Source of the DNA: Christensenella intestinihominis
GTDB taxonomy: Bacteria > Bacillota > Clostridia > Christensenellales > Christensenellaceae
Direction: 5' to 3'
DNA length: 64,000 nucleotides
NCBI RefSeq assembly: GCF_001678845.1
Contig: NZ_MAIQ01000006.1
Location: 62,001 to 126,000 of the forward strand
How positions within the stretch are numbered: position 1 is the stretch's first letter; every line of letters begins with the position of its first letter. Made by a program: the position numbers and the translations under genes. Below are positions 49,620 through 60,297 of this stretch, piece by piece. Below the pieces are notes generated by a model. The model had not been told where the DNA came from. It made no database searches and worked only from the letters and a program-made list of their open reading frames with translations.

Positions 49620-52355
49620 ATGGAAAAAGTATTACAGGCGAATAAAGCCAGGAATAGGAAAGTAAAAATTTCCGCGGAAGAGCTCCGCAAAAAAGAAGTA
49701 ACGCAGCGGATGCGGTATGCCGCCACGGCCGAAGAAAACGCTTTGCTGAACAAGCTGGGCACGACGACGGATGGAATCAGCGTAGACCTTGTCGCGGGCG
49801 CCCGGGAGCAGTTCGGCGACAATACGGTGCAGCATGGGAAAAAGGAATCGCTGTCCGCGCGGCTGGTGAAAGCGTTTATCAATCCGTTCACGCTGATTTT
49901 GCTTTGCCTCGCCACGGTATCATTTTTTATGGACGTAATGATGGCGGACCCCGGCGAAGCCGACCCGATGACGGTCATCATTATTATGGCAATGGTGGGG
50001 ATTTCCGGCATCCTGCGGTTTGCGCAGGAGACAAGGAGCGGCAACGCGGCGGAAAACCTTTTGAAAATGATTAAGACGACGACCTGCGCGCAGCGCCTGG
50101 GAATGGGAAAAAAGGAAATTCCGCTGGGCGAAGTTGTGGTGGGCGATATCATCTACCTTTCGGCGGGGGATATGATTCCCGCCGACCTGCGCATCCTGCG
50201 TGCCAAGGACTTGTTTTTGAGCCAGTCCTCGCTGACGGGGGAAAGCGAACCCGTGGAAAAGACCGCGGAGCCATGCCGGGAAAAGTACGGCGCGCTTACG
50301 GCGTACCCGAACCTTGCGTTTATGGGTAGCGACGTAATCAGCGGCAGCGCGACGGGCGTTGTCGTCGCCACGGGCGGGGATACGGTCTTTGGCGAAATGG
50401 CGCAGGGCGTTGCGGAAAAACCCGTGCAGACCAGCTTTGAAAAGGGCGTGAATTCGGTTTCGTGGGTACTCATTCGCTTCATGCTGGTGATGGTTCCCAT
50501 CGTGCTGTTCATCAACGGTTTTACAAAGGGGAACTGGATGGAGGCGCTGCTTTTCGCAATTTCGGTGGCGGTCGGCCTGACGCCGGAAATGCTGCCGATG
50601 GTGGTGACAACCTGCCTTGCAAAGGGCGCGGTCGCGATGTCCAAGGAAAAGACCATCATCAAGAACCTGAACGCGATCCAGAACCTTGGCTCCATTGATA
50701 TCCTGTGCACGGATAAGACGGGGACGCTGACGCAGGACAAGGTTGTGCTGGAATACCACCTGAATATCCACGGCGAGGACGACGTGCGCGTGCTTAGGCA
50801 TGGCTTTTTAAACAGCTATTTCCAGACGGGGCTCAAAAACCTCATGGACAAGGCGATCATCCGGCGCACAAAAGAGGAAGCGGAGGAGGATAAGCAGCTC
50901 GCGGGGCTGACTACATTTTACACGAAGGTAGACGAAATTCCGTTTGATTTTGAGCGCCGCCGTATGAGCGTCGTGGTGAAGGATATTTACGGGAAAACGC
51001 AGATGATTACCAAAGGCGCGGTGGAAGAAATGCTGTCCATTTGCAGCCACGCGGAATACGAGGGAAAGGCGATCGCGCTTTCAAAAGAAATCAAGCGGTA
51101 TATCCTGGAAAAGGTAGACGCTTTAAACAACGACGGCATGCGCGTGATCGCGGTTGCGCAGAAGACGAATCCCTCTCCTGTCGGCGCGTTTTCCGTCGAG
51201 GATGAAAAGGATATGGTGCTGATCGGATATCTTGCGTTCCTCGACCCGCCCAAGGAATCCACCGCGAAGGCAGTCCGGGCCCTGCGGGAACATGGCGTTG
51301 CCGTAAAGGTGCTGACGGGGGACAACGACAAGGTGACGCGCTGCATTTGCAGGCAGGTTGGGATACAGGCGAATGAAATGCTGCTGGGGGACGATATCGA
51401 CGCGATGACGGACAGCCAGCTTGCGGAACGGGCGCAGCGCATCAGCGTGTTTGCCAAGCTTTCGCCCGCACAGAAGGCTCGTATCATTTCCGTGCTGCGC
51501 GACGCGGGGCATTCGGTGGGCTATATGGGCGACGGGATCAACGACGCCGCGGCGATGAAAGCGTCCGACGCGGGTATCTCCGTAGATACCGCGGTGGATA
51601 TCGCCAAGGAATCCGCGTCCGTGGTGCTGCTGGAAAAGGATTTGATGGTGCTGGAAAAGGGAATTGTGGAAGGCCGCAAGACGTATGCCAACATGATTAA
51701 ATACATCAAAATGACGGCAAGCTCCAACTTCGGAAATATGTTTTCCGTGCTGGTGGCAAGTGCGTTCCTGCCCTTTATGCCGATGATGTCGATTCACCTG
51801 ATCCTGCTTAACCTGATCTATGATTTAAGCTGCACGGCGATACCGTGGGACAATGTGGATAAGGAATTCCTGGCGGCACCGCGCAAGTGGGATGCGTCGT
51901 CCATCGGCAAATTTATGGTGTGTATCGGGCCGACAAGCTCGGTGTTTGATATCACGACCTACCTGCTGATGTATTTCGTCATCTGCCCGATGATGTGCGG
52001 CGGCCTGCTGTTCCACCAGATCACGGACCCGGCGACGCAGGCGCTGTATATCGCGATATTCCAGGCGGGGTGGTTCGTGGAATCCATGTGGAGCCAGACG
52101 CTGGTTATCCATATGATCCGCACGCCGAAAATCCCGTTTATCCAGAGCCACGCGTCCGCGCCGCTTACCTTGCTGACGTTCACAGGCATCGCGGCGCTGA
52201 CGGTCATCCCGTTTACGCCGTTTGGCAGCATGATCGGGCTGGCCGCGCTGCCGCCGGTATACTTTGCCTGGCTGGCGCTCACCATAGCCTGTTATATGGT
52301 GCTGGCGACGGTTGCGAAGAAGCTGTTTGTCAGGAAATACGGGGAGCTTCTATAA
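49620..52355 (+). CDS. mgtA: Mg2+-importing P-type ATPase
   Basis: 911 residues, P3B-type. Actuator motif SSLTGESEP, phosphorylation site [10 protein letters not shown], nucleotide-binding region ([10 protein letters not shown]) and hinge [12 protein letters not shown] are all present, with ten predicted membrane helices. [11 protein letters not shown] in helix 4 is characteristic of MgtA/MgtB. It brings Mg2+ into the cell at the cost of ATP when Mg2+ is scarce. Control by the M-box riboswitch fits exactly. AAGGAGG lies 8 bases before the ATG. Confidence 0.97.
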   Translation: MEKVLQANKARNRKVKISAEELRKKEVTQRMRYAATAEENALLNKLGTTTDGISVDLVAGAREQFGDNTVQHGKKESLSARLVKAFINPFTLILLCLATVSFFMDVMMADPGEADPMTVIIIMAMVGISGILRFAQETRSGNAAENLLKMIKTTTCAQRLGMGKKEIPLGEVVVGDIIYLSAGDMIPADLRILRAKDLFLSQSSLTGESEPVEKTAEPCREKYGALTAYPNLAFMGSDVISGSATGVVVATGGDTVFGEMAQGVAEKPVQTSFEKGVNSVSWVLIRFMLVMVPIVLFINGFTKGNWMEALLFAISVAVGLTPEMLPMVVTTCLAKGAVAMSKEKTIIKNLNAIQNLGSIDILCTDKTGTLTQDKVVLEYHLNIHGEDDVRVLRHGFLNSYFQTGLKNLMDKAIIRRTKEEAEEDKQLAGLTTFYTKVDEIPFDFERRRMSVVVKDIYGKTQMITKGAVEEMLSICSHAEYEGKAIALSKEIKRYILEKVDALNNDGMRVIAVAQKTNPSPVGAFSVEDEKDMVLIGYLAFLDPPKESTAKAVRALREHGVAVKVLTGDNDKVTRCICRQVGIQANEMLLGDDIDAMTDSQLAERAQRISVFAKLSPAQKARIISVLRDAGHSVGYMGDGINDAAAMKASDAGISVDTAVDIAKESASVVLLEKDLMVLEKGIVEGRKTYANMIKYIKMTASSNFGNMFSVLVASAFLPFMPMMSIHLILLNLIYDLSCTAIPWDNVDKEFLAAPRKWDASSIGKFMVCIGPTSSVFDITTYLLMYFVICPMMCGGLLFHQITDPATQALYIAIFQAGWFVESMWSQTLVIHMIRTPKIPFIQSHASAPLTLLTFTGIAALTVIPFTPFGSMIGLAALPPVYFAWLALTIACYMVLATVAKKLFVRKYGELL

Positions 52356-52416
52356 CGCACAGGGCGAAAAGCAAACCCGCAGGGCGGGATGCGGGAAATA
52401 CATTTTAAGTGCACGG

Positions 52417-52445
52417 CAAAGGCGGGGCACATGGCCCCGCCTTTG
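52417..52445 (+). terminator. Hairpin after mgtA
   Basis: CAAAGGCGGGGC and its complement form a 12-bp GC-rich stem with a five-base loop; the downstream T tract is weak (TTTGAC), so termination may be partial. Confidence 0.6.
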
Positions 52446-52503
52446 ACATGCTTTTAAACATCGTGGCAGTACGGTCCGGGAATGATTCATACAGGTTCTT
52501 CCC

Positions 52504-53946
52504 TTATTCGCCGACAGAGGCGAGGAAAGCGGCCCTAGCCTGTCCGTATATTTCCGAGAAGGTGAACTCCATAGCATTCAGGAAAGCGGAACAGTCGCCG
52601 GTTTTGACCGCTTCAATGTAATTACGGACCCCGTTTCCTACCTTTTCCGGCGCAAAATGTAGATTTTCGCCTGCCGCCTCCAGATAATATCCCCACAGCA
52701 TTACCTGGTTAAGCTGTTCATAAATATTGCGGAGGGAATAATAAGGGGACAGGCGGATCAAGTGCCCGACAATAACCTGGATTGCGATTGAATTGATATG
52801 GCCGCCTTCTGCATGATCCAGTTTTTCTTCCAATTGGCGGATATGCTGTTCCTCCATTAAAGGAAAAATGAGACCGGCGTTGGCACGGGCGGTCACCACC
52901 ATTATTTGCATGGCGTCAAGGAACAATTCCACCCGCCTGCGGATTAAGGGTTCTTTCAGCTCGACGCTTCCCCTTTTCACCTTGTTTTTCCCGGCAATGA
53001 CGGTTCCTTTTTTATCCAGCGTCCGCACCGCACCGATCAGGTTCAGGAAAGACAATGCACGGCTTGCGGTATCTTTTACTACGCCGTATTGGCGCATCAG
53101 TTCGGGGATGGAAGGTAAATACTGATTTTCTTTAAATTCACCGACCGCGATCCGGCGCAGCAGGGACATTGCAAGCTCGGCATATAACTCCGAATGCCCC
53201 CTCGACACAAACCAGAGACGGTTTTCCGTGGCTTGCTCTTCGGGTGCGGCGATATTCTCCAGGGAATCCATATATTGGTTTGCGGCAGTGCATGCGGAGG
53301 AATACATTGCCCGGATACGTTGGCCGAGCAGTTCATAAGAGCCGGATTCGATCAGGCCGAAAGCCGATTCAAGCCAGGACTTTGCACGGGATACCAGTTC
53401 CCGGAAAGGCTCCCTGGTTTTTAAAAATGGAGAATCGGGGACCTGAAGAAAGTTTTCGGCATCGGCTTCAAGGTCCATAACCAAGGCGCTGTGAAAAGGA
53501 CGGAGTAAAGCGGTGAAAAAGCTGCGGGCATGATGATAGACCTCTGCCTGCGTTGCTCCCGCTTTGATACGATGGATAGCCGACTGCAGACGGTTAAGGT
53601 CGGCAAGGGTGCAGCGGCGCGCGCCTTCCGTATAAAGCGGGGGCATGAGGACGCCCAGCCCCCGGAAAGCATCGGATATACCCGCCCTGCGCCGCAGCAG
53701 GCAGGCGGCATACGATTCCGGCGTACCCTGAAAGGTGATCTTTGCGCGCCGTCCCGCCGAGGAATGTACGTATCCGGCGGCGGACAGCATTCGGATTACT
53801 TTTCGGACGGTGGTAATGCCGGCATTATATTCACGGCATAATTCAGATTGGGAAGGCAGTTGCCCGCCGGGCATGAGAAGGCCGCATTCAATTTGCATCA
53901 CAAGGGAATTGTATAAATATTCGTAATAATGACGATCCTGCCGCAA
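52504..53946 (-). CDS. Tandem-duplicated GntR-type regulator (two winged-helix modules)
   Basis: 480 residues, twice a normal GntR protein. The first GntR winged helix is at about 5-70 (LMPGGQLPSQSELCREYNAGITTVRKVIRML). A second, related one is at about 240-310 (FKENQYLPSIPELMRQYGVVKDTASRALSFL). Each is followed by an alpha-helical region of similar length that may be the effector domain. A TTG at 53946 follows GGGGGTG and gives a complete first helix; no better start is visible. A palindrome upstream (53975-53989) may be its own operator. Target genes are unknown. Confidence 0.82.
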   Translation of the reverse strand: MRQDRHYYEYLYNSLVMQIECGLLMPGGQLPSQSELCREYNAGITTVRKVIRMLSAAGYVHSSAGRRAKITFQGTPESYAACLLRRRAGISDAFRGLGVLMPPLYTEGARRCTLADLNRLQSAIHRIKAGATQAEVYHHARSFFTALLRPFHSALVMDLEADAENFLQVPDSPFLKTREPFRELVSRAKSWLESAFGLIESGSYELLGQRIRAMYSSACTAANQYMDSLENIAAPEEQATENRLWFVSRGHSELYAELAMSLLRRIAVGEFKENQYLPSIPELMRQYGVVKDTASRALSFLNLIGAVRTLDKKGTVIAGKNKVKRGSVELKEPLIRRRVELFLDAMQIMVVTARANAGLIFPLMEEQHIRQLEEKLDHAEGGHINSIAIQVIVGHLIRLSPYYSLRNIYEQLNQVMLWGYYLEAAGENLHFAPEKVGNGVRNYIEAVKTGDCSAFLNAMEFTFSEIYGQARAAFLASVGE

Positions 53947-53974
53947 GGAGGCACCCCCTTTTATACTTCCTTTA

Positions 53975-53989
53975 ATGTTATATTAACAT
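53975..53989. promoter_or_regulatory. Palindrome in the GntR/Hpt divergent region
   Basis: ATGTTA-TAT-TAACAT is a perfect 15-base palindrome, 29 bases upstream of the GntR-type start. It is a candidate operator for that regulator. Confidence 0.5.
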
Positions 53990-54009
53990 GTTCGGGAATC
54001 CGCTTCAAC

Positions 54010-54038
54010 TTGATTAATTCCACCGGTTCGGGTACAAT
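54010..54038 (+). promoter_or_regulatory. Promoter of the Hpt/REC/kinase cluster
   Basis: TTGATT at 54010-54015 and TACAAT at 54033-54038, 17-base spacing. Confidence 0.65.
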
Positions 54039-54094
54039 ATAGCTGTAGCCAAAACAGGAAAGTTTTCCGGAAAGAATTATCCGGAAGGGAACGC

Positions 54095-54514
54095 ATGACG
54101 GACACTTCGCTTTGGGATGCCGTTAAAGCGGAAGAACAGCAAAGTCAGGAGAACCAGGTGACGATAGAAGAATGTTATGCCGGGCTTGGATCAAGCTATG
54201 AAAAGGTGGTCGCGCGGCTTGGAAAAAGGGAACGCGTAGAGAAATTCCTCTCCCGTTTTCCCGCGGATGAAAGCTATCCTACCCTTTGCGGGGCGATAGA
54301 GGAAGGGCGCGGAGAGGAAGCGTTCCGCGCGGCCCATTCGCTAAAGGGAATTTGTATGAACCTGGGCCTCGAAACCCTGTATGGGGCGGCAAACGCCCTT
54401 ACGGAGGCATTGCGCGGACGGCGGGTTACAGGGGAGGCGAAAATGCTCTTTGCGCAGGTGCGGAATGAATATGACCGCACGACATCGTACATTGGAAAAT
54501 TGGCAGAGCCATAA
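54095..54514 (+). CDS. Histidine phosphotransfer (Hpt) domain protein
   Basis: 139 residues, helical. The Hpt motif AAHSLKGICMNLGLETL carries the phospho-accepting His (about residue 87). It would pass phosphate between the hybrid kinase and response regulators encoded next. CCGGAAGGGAA precedes the ATG. It is the first gene of a three-gene phosphorelay cluster. Confidence 0.88.
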   Translation: MTDTSLWDAVKAEEQQSQENQVTIEECYAGLGSSYEKVVARLGKRERVEKFLSRFPADESYPTLCGAIEEGRGEEAFRAAHSLKGICMNLGLETLYGAANALTEALRGRRVTGEAKMLFAQVRNEYDRTTSYIGKLAEP

Positions 54515-54538
54515 TCATACGGAAAGAATATATTTGAA

Positions 54539-56584
54539 ATGAAAAAGAAACCATTGCTCCTGATTGTGGACGATACCGAGATGAACCGGGCCATGCTGGC
54601 GGATATGCTGGCGGCGGACTGCGAGATTATTGAAGCGGGAAACGGCGTGGAGGCCATCGAAATCCTGGAACGGCGGCGCCACGAACTGTCGCTTGTGCTG
54701 CTCGATATTGTCATGCCCAGAATGGACGGCTTTGAAGTCCTTGCCGTCATGAATAAAAATGGATGGATTCAGCAGGTCCCGGTTATTACCATTTCTGCAG
54801 AAACCGCTTCCTCTTATATTGACCATGCGTTCGATTTGGGCGCAACCGACTACATCAGCCGTCCCTTTGACGAAAAGACGGTTCAGCGGCGCGTGCGGAA
54901 TACCATTATGCTTTATTCCAAGCAAAAGGCGCTTGAAGGCATGGTGGCCGAACAGATTGTGGAAAAGGAACGGAATAATTTCCTGATGGTGGAAATCCTG
55001 TCCAACATTGTTGAATTCAGGAATGGGGAATCCGGCCTGCATGTGCTGCATATCCGTATCCTGACGGAGATTTTATTGAGGAAGCTGCTGGAAATGACCG
55101 ACCGGTATTCAATTTCGGCTTCCCGCCTGGCGCTGATTGTCAACGCGTCCGCTTTGCACGACATTGGGAAAATTTCGATTCCGGAAGAAATTTTGAATAA
55201 GCCCGGCAGGCTAACGGCGGAAGAATTTGAAATTATGAAAACACACAGCGCCGTCGGGGCGCAAATTATGGAAAATGCGCTTCAGCATCATCACGAGGCG
55301 CTGATTCAAATTGCCTATAATATTTGCCGCTGGCACCACGAGAGGTATGACGGGAAGGGATACCCCGACGGGCTGGAAGGGGAGGAGATTCCGATTGAAG
55401 CGCAGGTGGTGGCCCTCGTGGACGTATATGACGCGCTGACCAGTATACGGATTTATAAACCGGCTTATTCGCACGGGGAAGCGATGCGCATGATTCTTGC
55501 CGGCGAATGCGGCTCCTTCAGCCCGCTTTTGCTTGAATGCCTGAAAAGCGTGGGCCCGCACCTTACGGAGGAATTGAAGGTCCGCTCCATCGACGCGGTT
55601 TCCGAAGGCAATATCCGGGAATTATCCAGCCAGATGCTTGTGGACAGCCAGGTTTCCCACCGCACTTTTTCGCTCCTCGAGCAGGAACGGACAAAGTATC
55701 AGTTTTTTGCTTCCATGTCCAATGAAATCCAGTTTGAATACAGCTACCAGACAGATATATTGACATTGTCGGAATGGGGTGCGGAGCAGCTTGGCTGCGG
55801 GACGGTTATCGAGCGCCCGGAACGCAATAAGGAGCTGGGCGGGGTTATTTCCGGGGAGGATTACCAGGATATTAAGCGCCGCCTGCATGCCGTTTCGCCC
55901 GAGCATCCGATTGTAAGCAATATTTATTGCCTGCGCGTAAAGGAAGAGAACCGGTGGTATAAGGCGGTGGCGCGGCCCATTTGGGATGGGGAAACGCAGG
56001 AAAGGATGGTCAGCGTCATTGGTAAATTTACAGACGTCCATGAAGAGCAGCTGCGGCTTGAAAAGCTGAAAAGGCAGGCGGCGCAGGATTCGCTGACCCA
56101 TTTGAGCAACCATTCCGCCGCACGGGAAATAATTGGCAAACGGCTGGCCGTCCACGGGAATCAATCCGCCGTCGTATTATTTGATTTGGACAACTTTAAA
56201 GAGGCGAATGACAAATACGGACACATGTTCGGCGACGAAGTATTAAAGCATGTGTCGCGGGAGATTCGCAGGAGTATGCGCGAGGAGGATATTGCGGCCC
56301 GCATCGGCGGGGACGAATTCCTGCTGTATATTGAGTATAAGGGAAATGTGGAGGATATTATTCGGCGAATATTCAATACCCTACATGGAAGGTATAAAAA
56401 ATTTGAAATATCCGTCAGCATGGGGATTGCGCTTGCGCCGGAAAACGGCGTGAAGTATGAGAAACTGTTCCATGCCGCCGACCAGGCGCTTTACGCGGCA
56501 AAAAAGGATGGAAAAAACAGGTATTGCTTCTATGATGATTCGCTGGAAGGACTTTTAAGCGTATTATCGCCGATGGATCATTGA
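54539..56584 (+). CDS. Response regulator with HD-GYP, PAS-like and GGDEF domains
   Basis: 681 residues. REC domain (1-120) with phospho-Asp in VLLDIVMPRMDG. HD-GYP phosphodiesterase domain (about 160-345) with ALHDIGKISIP, HH and DGKGYPDGL. A PAS-like region (about 380-500) precedes the GGDEF cyclase domain (about 510-670) with intact RIGGDEF and FDLDNFKEAND. Both c-di-GMP breakdown and synthesis motifs look complete, so it could be bifunctional, switched by phosphorylation. It starts 24 bases after the Hpt gene. Confidence 0.92.
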   Translation: MKKKPLLLIVDDTEMNRAMLADMLAADCEIIEAGNGVEAIEILERRRHELSLVLLDIVMPRMDGFEVLAVMNKNGWIQQVPVITISAETASSYIDHAFDLGATDYISRPFDEKTVQRRVRNTIMLYSKQKALEGMVAEQIVEKERNNFLMVEILSNIVEFRNGESGLHVLHIRILTEILLRKLLEMTDRYSISASRLALIVNASALHDIGKISIPEEILNKPGRLTAEEFEIMKTHSAVGAQIMENALQHHHEALIQIAYNICRWHHERYDGKGYPDGLEGEEIPIEAQVVALVDVYDALTSIRIYKPAYSHGEAMRMILAGECGSFSPLLLECLKSVGPHLTEELKVRSIDAVSEGNIRELSSQMLVDSQVSHRTFSLLEQERTKYQFFASMSNEIQFEYSYQTDILTLSEWGAEQLGCGTVIERPERNKELGGVISGEDYQDIKRRLHAVSPEHPIVSNIYCLRVKEENRWYKAVARPIWDGETQERMVSVIGKFTDVHEEQLRLEKLKRQAAQDSLTHLSNHSAAREIIGKRLAVHGNQSAVVLFDLDNFKEANDKYGHMFGDEVLKHVSREIRRSMREEDIAARIGGDEFLLYIEYKGNVEDIIRRIFNTLHGRYKKFEISVSMGIALAPENGVKYEKLFHAADQALYAAKKDGKNRYCFYDDSLEGLLSVLSPMDH

Positions 56585-56600
56585 ATTGGGGAGAGAAATT

Positions 56601-58991
56601 ATGGATGGACAAAAAACAGGCGGCTCGATGAAGGGTTATGAATACGATACTCTGATGAATATGCTGCATGTGAGCGTCAGCAAACATTTACTGGACGACC
56701 ATTTTACGCTGGTGTGGGCCAACGATTTTTATTACGAGATGATCGGATATCAAAAGGAAGAATATGAGACACTCTACCATAACCGTCCGGACCTTTATTA
56801 CCAAGGCGATCCGGAGGCGTGGAAAAAGCTTGGCGAGACCGTTATCGGCGCTTTGCAGGAAGGGAAGAAAGGCTACAGCATCGTTACGCAGATGCGCCAC
56901 AAGAGCGGGGAATACCGGTGGGTGCAGCTTTCGGCTACGTTTGTGGACGAATATATCGACGGCTGCCAGGTTTCCTATTCGGTGATGACCGACATCAGCG
57001 ACGTGATGCAGACCAAGCTGGAACAGTCGGTCACATATGACAACCTCCCCGGATTTGTCGCAAAATACCGGGTGGAGAAGGACCTGGGCTTCAAGCTGAT
57101 CGAAGCGAACAAGCGGTTCATTGAGTTTTTTGGAGAGGAAAGCTGGAAAAACGAAGGCTGCTCCGTATTCCGTGAAAACGTGATGCGGAACGCGCAAACC
57201 TTCGAGGCGCATAAAGAGGAATTGCTATCGGGGAAACCGGTTCATTTTACGGTGCGCATGCGCAGCTGCAGCGGCAGGGAAGCATGGCTCCAGATCAATG
57301 CGGACTGTGTGGACTGGCAGGACGGCGACCCCGTTTACCTTGTGATCTACATTGACGTTACCAATGAAACAGAGCTGCGTGAAATGCAAAAAAAGCTGGA
57401 AAAGCAGGCGGAAGAACTGCGCGACGCGCTCCGGCAGGCGGAGGAGGCCAACCGGGCGAAGTCGGACTTCTTTTCCCGGATGTCGCATGATATCCGTACG
57501 CCGATGAATGCAATCCTGGGGATGCGCGATATTGCACTGGCACATTTTGACGACCGGGACAAGGTCAGGGACTGCCTGAAAAAAATCGGCCTGTCCGGCC
57601 AGCATCTTTTGGGGCTTATCAACGACGTGCTCGATATGTCAAGGATTGAAAACGGCGAAATGGCGCTTCGCAGCGATACGGTTTTCCTGCCCGAAGAGCT
57701 GGAGAACGTCGTGACCATCATGCAGCCGCAATTCAAGCAAAAGGAACAGGCGTTTTCGATCCGGCTGCAGGGCGTGATGCACGAGCAGTTCGTGGGGGAC
57801 GCCCTCAGGCTGAGGCAGGTGTTCCTGAATATCCTTTCCAATGCCTGCAAATTCACGCCGGTGGGCGGCAGGATTACCATGGACGTCAGGGAAACATTTA
57901 TGAAGGGCGCGGATACCGCGCTGTTTACGTTTACGATTGCAGACACGGGAATCGGGATGCAGCCGCAATTCCTGGAGCATCTCTTTGACGCGTTCAGCCG
58001 GGAGCGGGACAGCCGTGTGGATACGATCGAAGGAAGCGGCCTTGGCATGGCGATTACAAAAAAAATTGTCGAACTGCTCGAGGGAAAAATAGAGGTGCAA
58101 AGCAAGCCGTCGCAGGGAACGACCTTCTGCGTGACGCTTCCATTGAAAATCGAGGAAGCGCCCCTGTGCGACGAAACGTTTCCCGGACTTAACATTATCG
58201 TGGCGGACGACGATGTTGTTATGTGCGAATATACCGTCGAGACGCTGCAAAAGCTTGGCGTTTACGCCGAGTGGACGGACAGCGGCAGACAGCTTGTCGA
58301 GAAGGTTCGGGAGCGCAGGCGCAAGGGAGAAACATATGACGCAGTGATCCTCGACTGGAAGATGCCGGGGCAGGACGGCCTTCAAACGGCCCGGGAGATA
58401 CGCAAAATTTGCGGGGATATACCGATTTTAATTATCTCCGCATATGATTGGAGCGATATTGAGAAGGAGGCGCGGACGGCGGGAATTACGGGATTTCTGT
58501 CTAAACCGGTTTTTGCTTCCACACTGTGCCGCGGACTCCAGCGGTATGTGCTGGGGGAACAGCCGTCTGCAGGGGATTCCAGGGAATATCCTGCCGCGGA
58601 TTTTGCAGGAAAACGTTTCCTGCTGGTAGAAGACAACCTGCTGAACCAGGAGGTGGCGCTGGAGCTTCTGGCCGACGCCGGGGCAGCGGTGGATGTCGCC
58701 TGCGACGGCGCACAGGGAGTCGAGGTATTCAGGCAGTCGCAGGAAGGGGCCTACGATATGGTTTTAATGGATATCCAAATGCCGGTTATGGACGGGTACA
58801 CGGCGGCCCGGGCGATCCGTGCGCTGGAACGCGGGGATGCGCGCACGGTTCCAATCCTTGCCATGACGGCCGACGCCTTTGCCGAGGACATTGCCGCCGC
58901 AAAGGAAGCGGGAATGAATGGGCACTTAGCAAAGCCGCTTGACGAAAGGACGCTGCGGCGCGAAATCGGGAAATATCTCCTGGAAAAATAG
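56601..58991 (+). CDS. Hybrid sensor histidine kinase with two PAS and two receiver domains
   Basis: 796 residues from the ATG at 56601 (GGGGAGAG upstream). Two PAS-type domains (about 20-265), a coiled-coil, HisKA with MSHDIRTPMN (His about 296), an ATPase domain with ADTGIGM and GSGLGMAITK, then two receivers: VILDWKMPGQDG (about 582) and VLMDIQMPVMDG (about 723). No membrane segments, so it senses cytoplasmic signals. Together with the Hpt protein and the REC-HD-GYP-GGDEF protein it makes a likely phosphorelay controlling c-di-GMP. Confidence 0.93.
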   Translation: MDGQKTGGSMKGYEYDTLMNMLHVSVSKHLLDDHFTLVWANDFYYEMIGYQKEEYETLYHNRPDLYYQGDPEAWKKLGETVIGALQEGKKGYSIVTQMRHKSGEYRWVQLSATFVDEYIDGCQVSYSVMTDISDVMQTKLEQSVTYDNLPGFVAKYRVEKDLGFKLIEANKRFIEFFGEESWKNEGCSVFRENVMRNAQTFEAHKEELLSGKPVHFTVRMRSCSGREAWLQINADCVDWQDGDPVYLVIYIDVTNETELREMQKKLEKQAEELRDALRQAEEANRAKSDFFSRMSHDIRTPMNAILGMRDIALAHFDDRDKVRDCLKKIGLSGQHLLGLINDVLDMSRIENGEMALRSDTVFLPEELENVVTIMQPQFKQKEQAFSIRLQGVMHEQFVGDALRLRQVFLNILSNACKFTPVGGRITMDVRETFMKGADTALFTFTIADTGIGMQPQFLEHLFDAFSRERDSRVDTIEGSGLGMAITKKIVELLEGKIEVQSKPSQGTTFCVTLPLKIEEAPLCDETFPGLNIIVADDDVVMCEYTVETLQKLGVYAEWTDSGRQLVEKVRERRRKGETYDAVILDWKMPGQDGLQTAREIRKICGDIPILIISAYDWSDIEKEARTAGITGFLSKPVFASTLCRGLQRYVLGEQPSAGDSREYPAADFAGKRFLLVEDNLLNQEVALELLADAGAAVDVACDGAQGVEVFRQSQEGAYDMVLMDIQMPVMDGYTAARAIRALERGDARTVPILAMTADAFAEDIAAAKEAGMNGHLAKPLDERTLRREIGKYLLEK

Positions 58992-59065
58992 CGCGGGAAA
59001 TTTTCCGCCGCCGGTCCGCGGGCTACATGGGAGAGGGCGGTGCGGCGCCCGTTTTACCGAAATCA

Positions 59066-59093
59066 AAAAGACGCATTGTGAGGTGCGTCTTTT
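59066..59093. terminator. Terminator between the kinase and FUSC-like genes
   Basis: AAAAGACGCA and its complement form a 10-bp stem with an eight-base loop. A and T flanks make it usable from both sides. Confidence 0.82.
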
Positions 59094-59107
59094 AGTTTGG
59101 CGGCGGT

Positions 59108-60124
59108 TTACCGGTGTTCGGGTATTTCGCGGAGGAGCGTGTCGCGTTTCCTGAGGCTTGCTTTCATCAGCTTTTCAAAGCCCCACAGCGCAAGGACGAT
59201 CAGGATACCGGCGGCAAGGCAAAGGAAGCGCGTGCCAAGGGCGGCGCCGGGATCAAGCAGGACCAGCGAAGCATTCAAGGCGCAAATTGCGTTTACAATT
59301 TGCGTATATTTATATTCCGTGGTGAAAAAGCTCAGGTATCCGATCAGGAGGATAACAACCAAGGCGTATTGACGCGGAACCAGTATGGCGAAAACAGCCG
59401 TGAATATAATCCCTCCGACGATTGTCGCCAGCGCACGGTATTTGATACGGTGGACGGTTTCGGTAAGCTCTATTTGCGTCAGGGACATCACGACAATACT
59501 GATCCACAGGGGCCGGGTGAAATGAAGTGCCATGCCAATGAACATCGCGATGGAGAGGCCGAGCGACATCCGCATCATGTAGCCGTGGTTTTTAGCGCAC
59601 AGTTTAGCCTGCTCCCGGAAGGTCCTGCCATTTGTGCCATAATGTTTCTTTTTCCACCAAATAAGGATACCCGCTGCAACAATAGCGCTGCCGGTGAGGA
59701 GGGAAGCGAGCCGCATGGGGAATGCCTCCGGCGGAACCGGATTTGCCTGGCAGAATATAAAGCAAAGCAGGAAACTGATCGAGGTTTTCATCAGGCGGGG
59801 TTCCGTACTTAAAACCAGGATCAGTATGGTAAACAGGAAATTGACCGGGAGAGCGGCCCAGGGAGTAAGCAAAGCCGCCTGCGCGGCAATTCCGCTCCCG
59901 ACATATAAGACAAATGTAGTAATGGCCATCGGAAGGGGGCGGATTCCAAGGTCTGTCCCGGGAATCATTGTGAAACCGACGCACATTGCAACGGACGGCA
60001 AAATATTTTCTATTCCAAATAGAATCTGAAAAAAATAAGAAAAGCCCACATTGAAGGAAAAACGAAGGGCGTTTTCCAGAATGATTTTTCCTGTTTTTTT
60101 ATGTACTGTTTCCTGCACGGGCAC
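59108..60124 (-). CDS. FUSC-family (aromatic acid exporter-like) membrane protein
   Basis: 338 residues, about ten helices in two bundles. FUSC/YccS-type features are visible around RPLWISIVVMSLTQIELTETVHRIKYRALATIVGG. The usual long cytoplasmic C-terminal domain is missing, so this is a compact form. Relatives export aromatic acids or related compounds. A GTG at 60124 with AGGAGG 8 bases upstream is the best start. It is divergent from a MarR regulator, with a 20-base palindrome between them. Confidence 0.82.
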   Translation of the reverse strand: MPVQETVHKKTGKIILENALRFSFNVGFSYFFQILFGIENILPSVAMCVGFTMIPGTDLGIRPLPMAITTFVLYVGSGIAAQAALLTPWAALPVNFLFTILILVLSTEPRLMKTSISFLLCFIFCQANPVPPEAFPMRLASLLTGSAIVAAGILIWWKKKHYGTNGRTFREQAKLCAKNHGYMMRMSLGLSIAMFIGMALHFTRPLWISIVVMSLTQIELTETVHRIKYRALATIVGGIIFTAVFAILVPRQYALVVILLIGYLSFFTTEYKYTQIVNAICALNASLVLLDPGAALGTRFLCLAAGILIVLALWGFEKLMKASLRKRDTLLREIPEHR

Positions 60125-60229
60125 AAGCCAAGCCTCCTATTTTATACGGAACCTTTATATTACTTGCTTTCACACCTTACCTGCTATAGAATAAGTAAAA
60201 CGGGCGGCATGATAGTCATGTATAGACGA

Positions 60230-60249
60230 TAGTAAATATATATTTACTA
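60230..60249. promoter_or_regulatory. Perfect 20-base palindrome, candidate MarR operator
   Basis: TAGTAAATATATATTTACTA is fully self-complementary and lies between the FUSC-like and MarR genes. Size, symmetry and place fit a MarR-family operator controlling both directions. Confidence 0.7.
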
Positions 60250-60297
60250 ATAGTTTATGCCTGGGGCCTGCGTTTGTCAACATCGGGAGGTAGAAAG

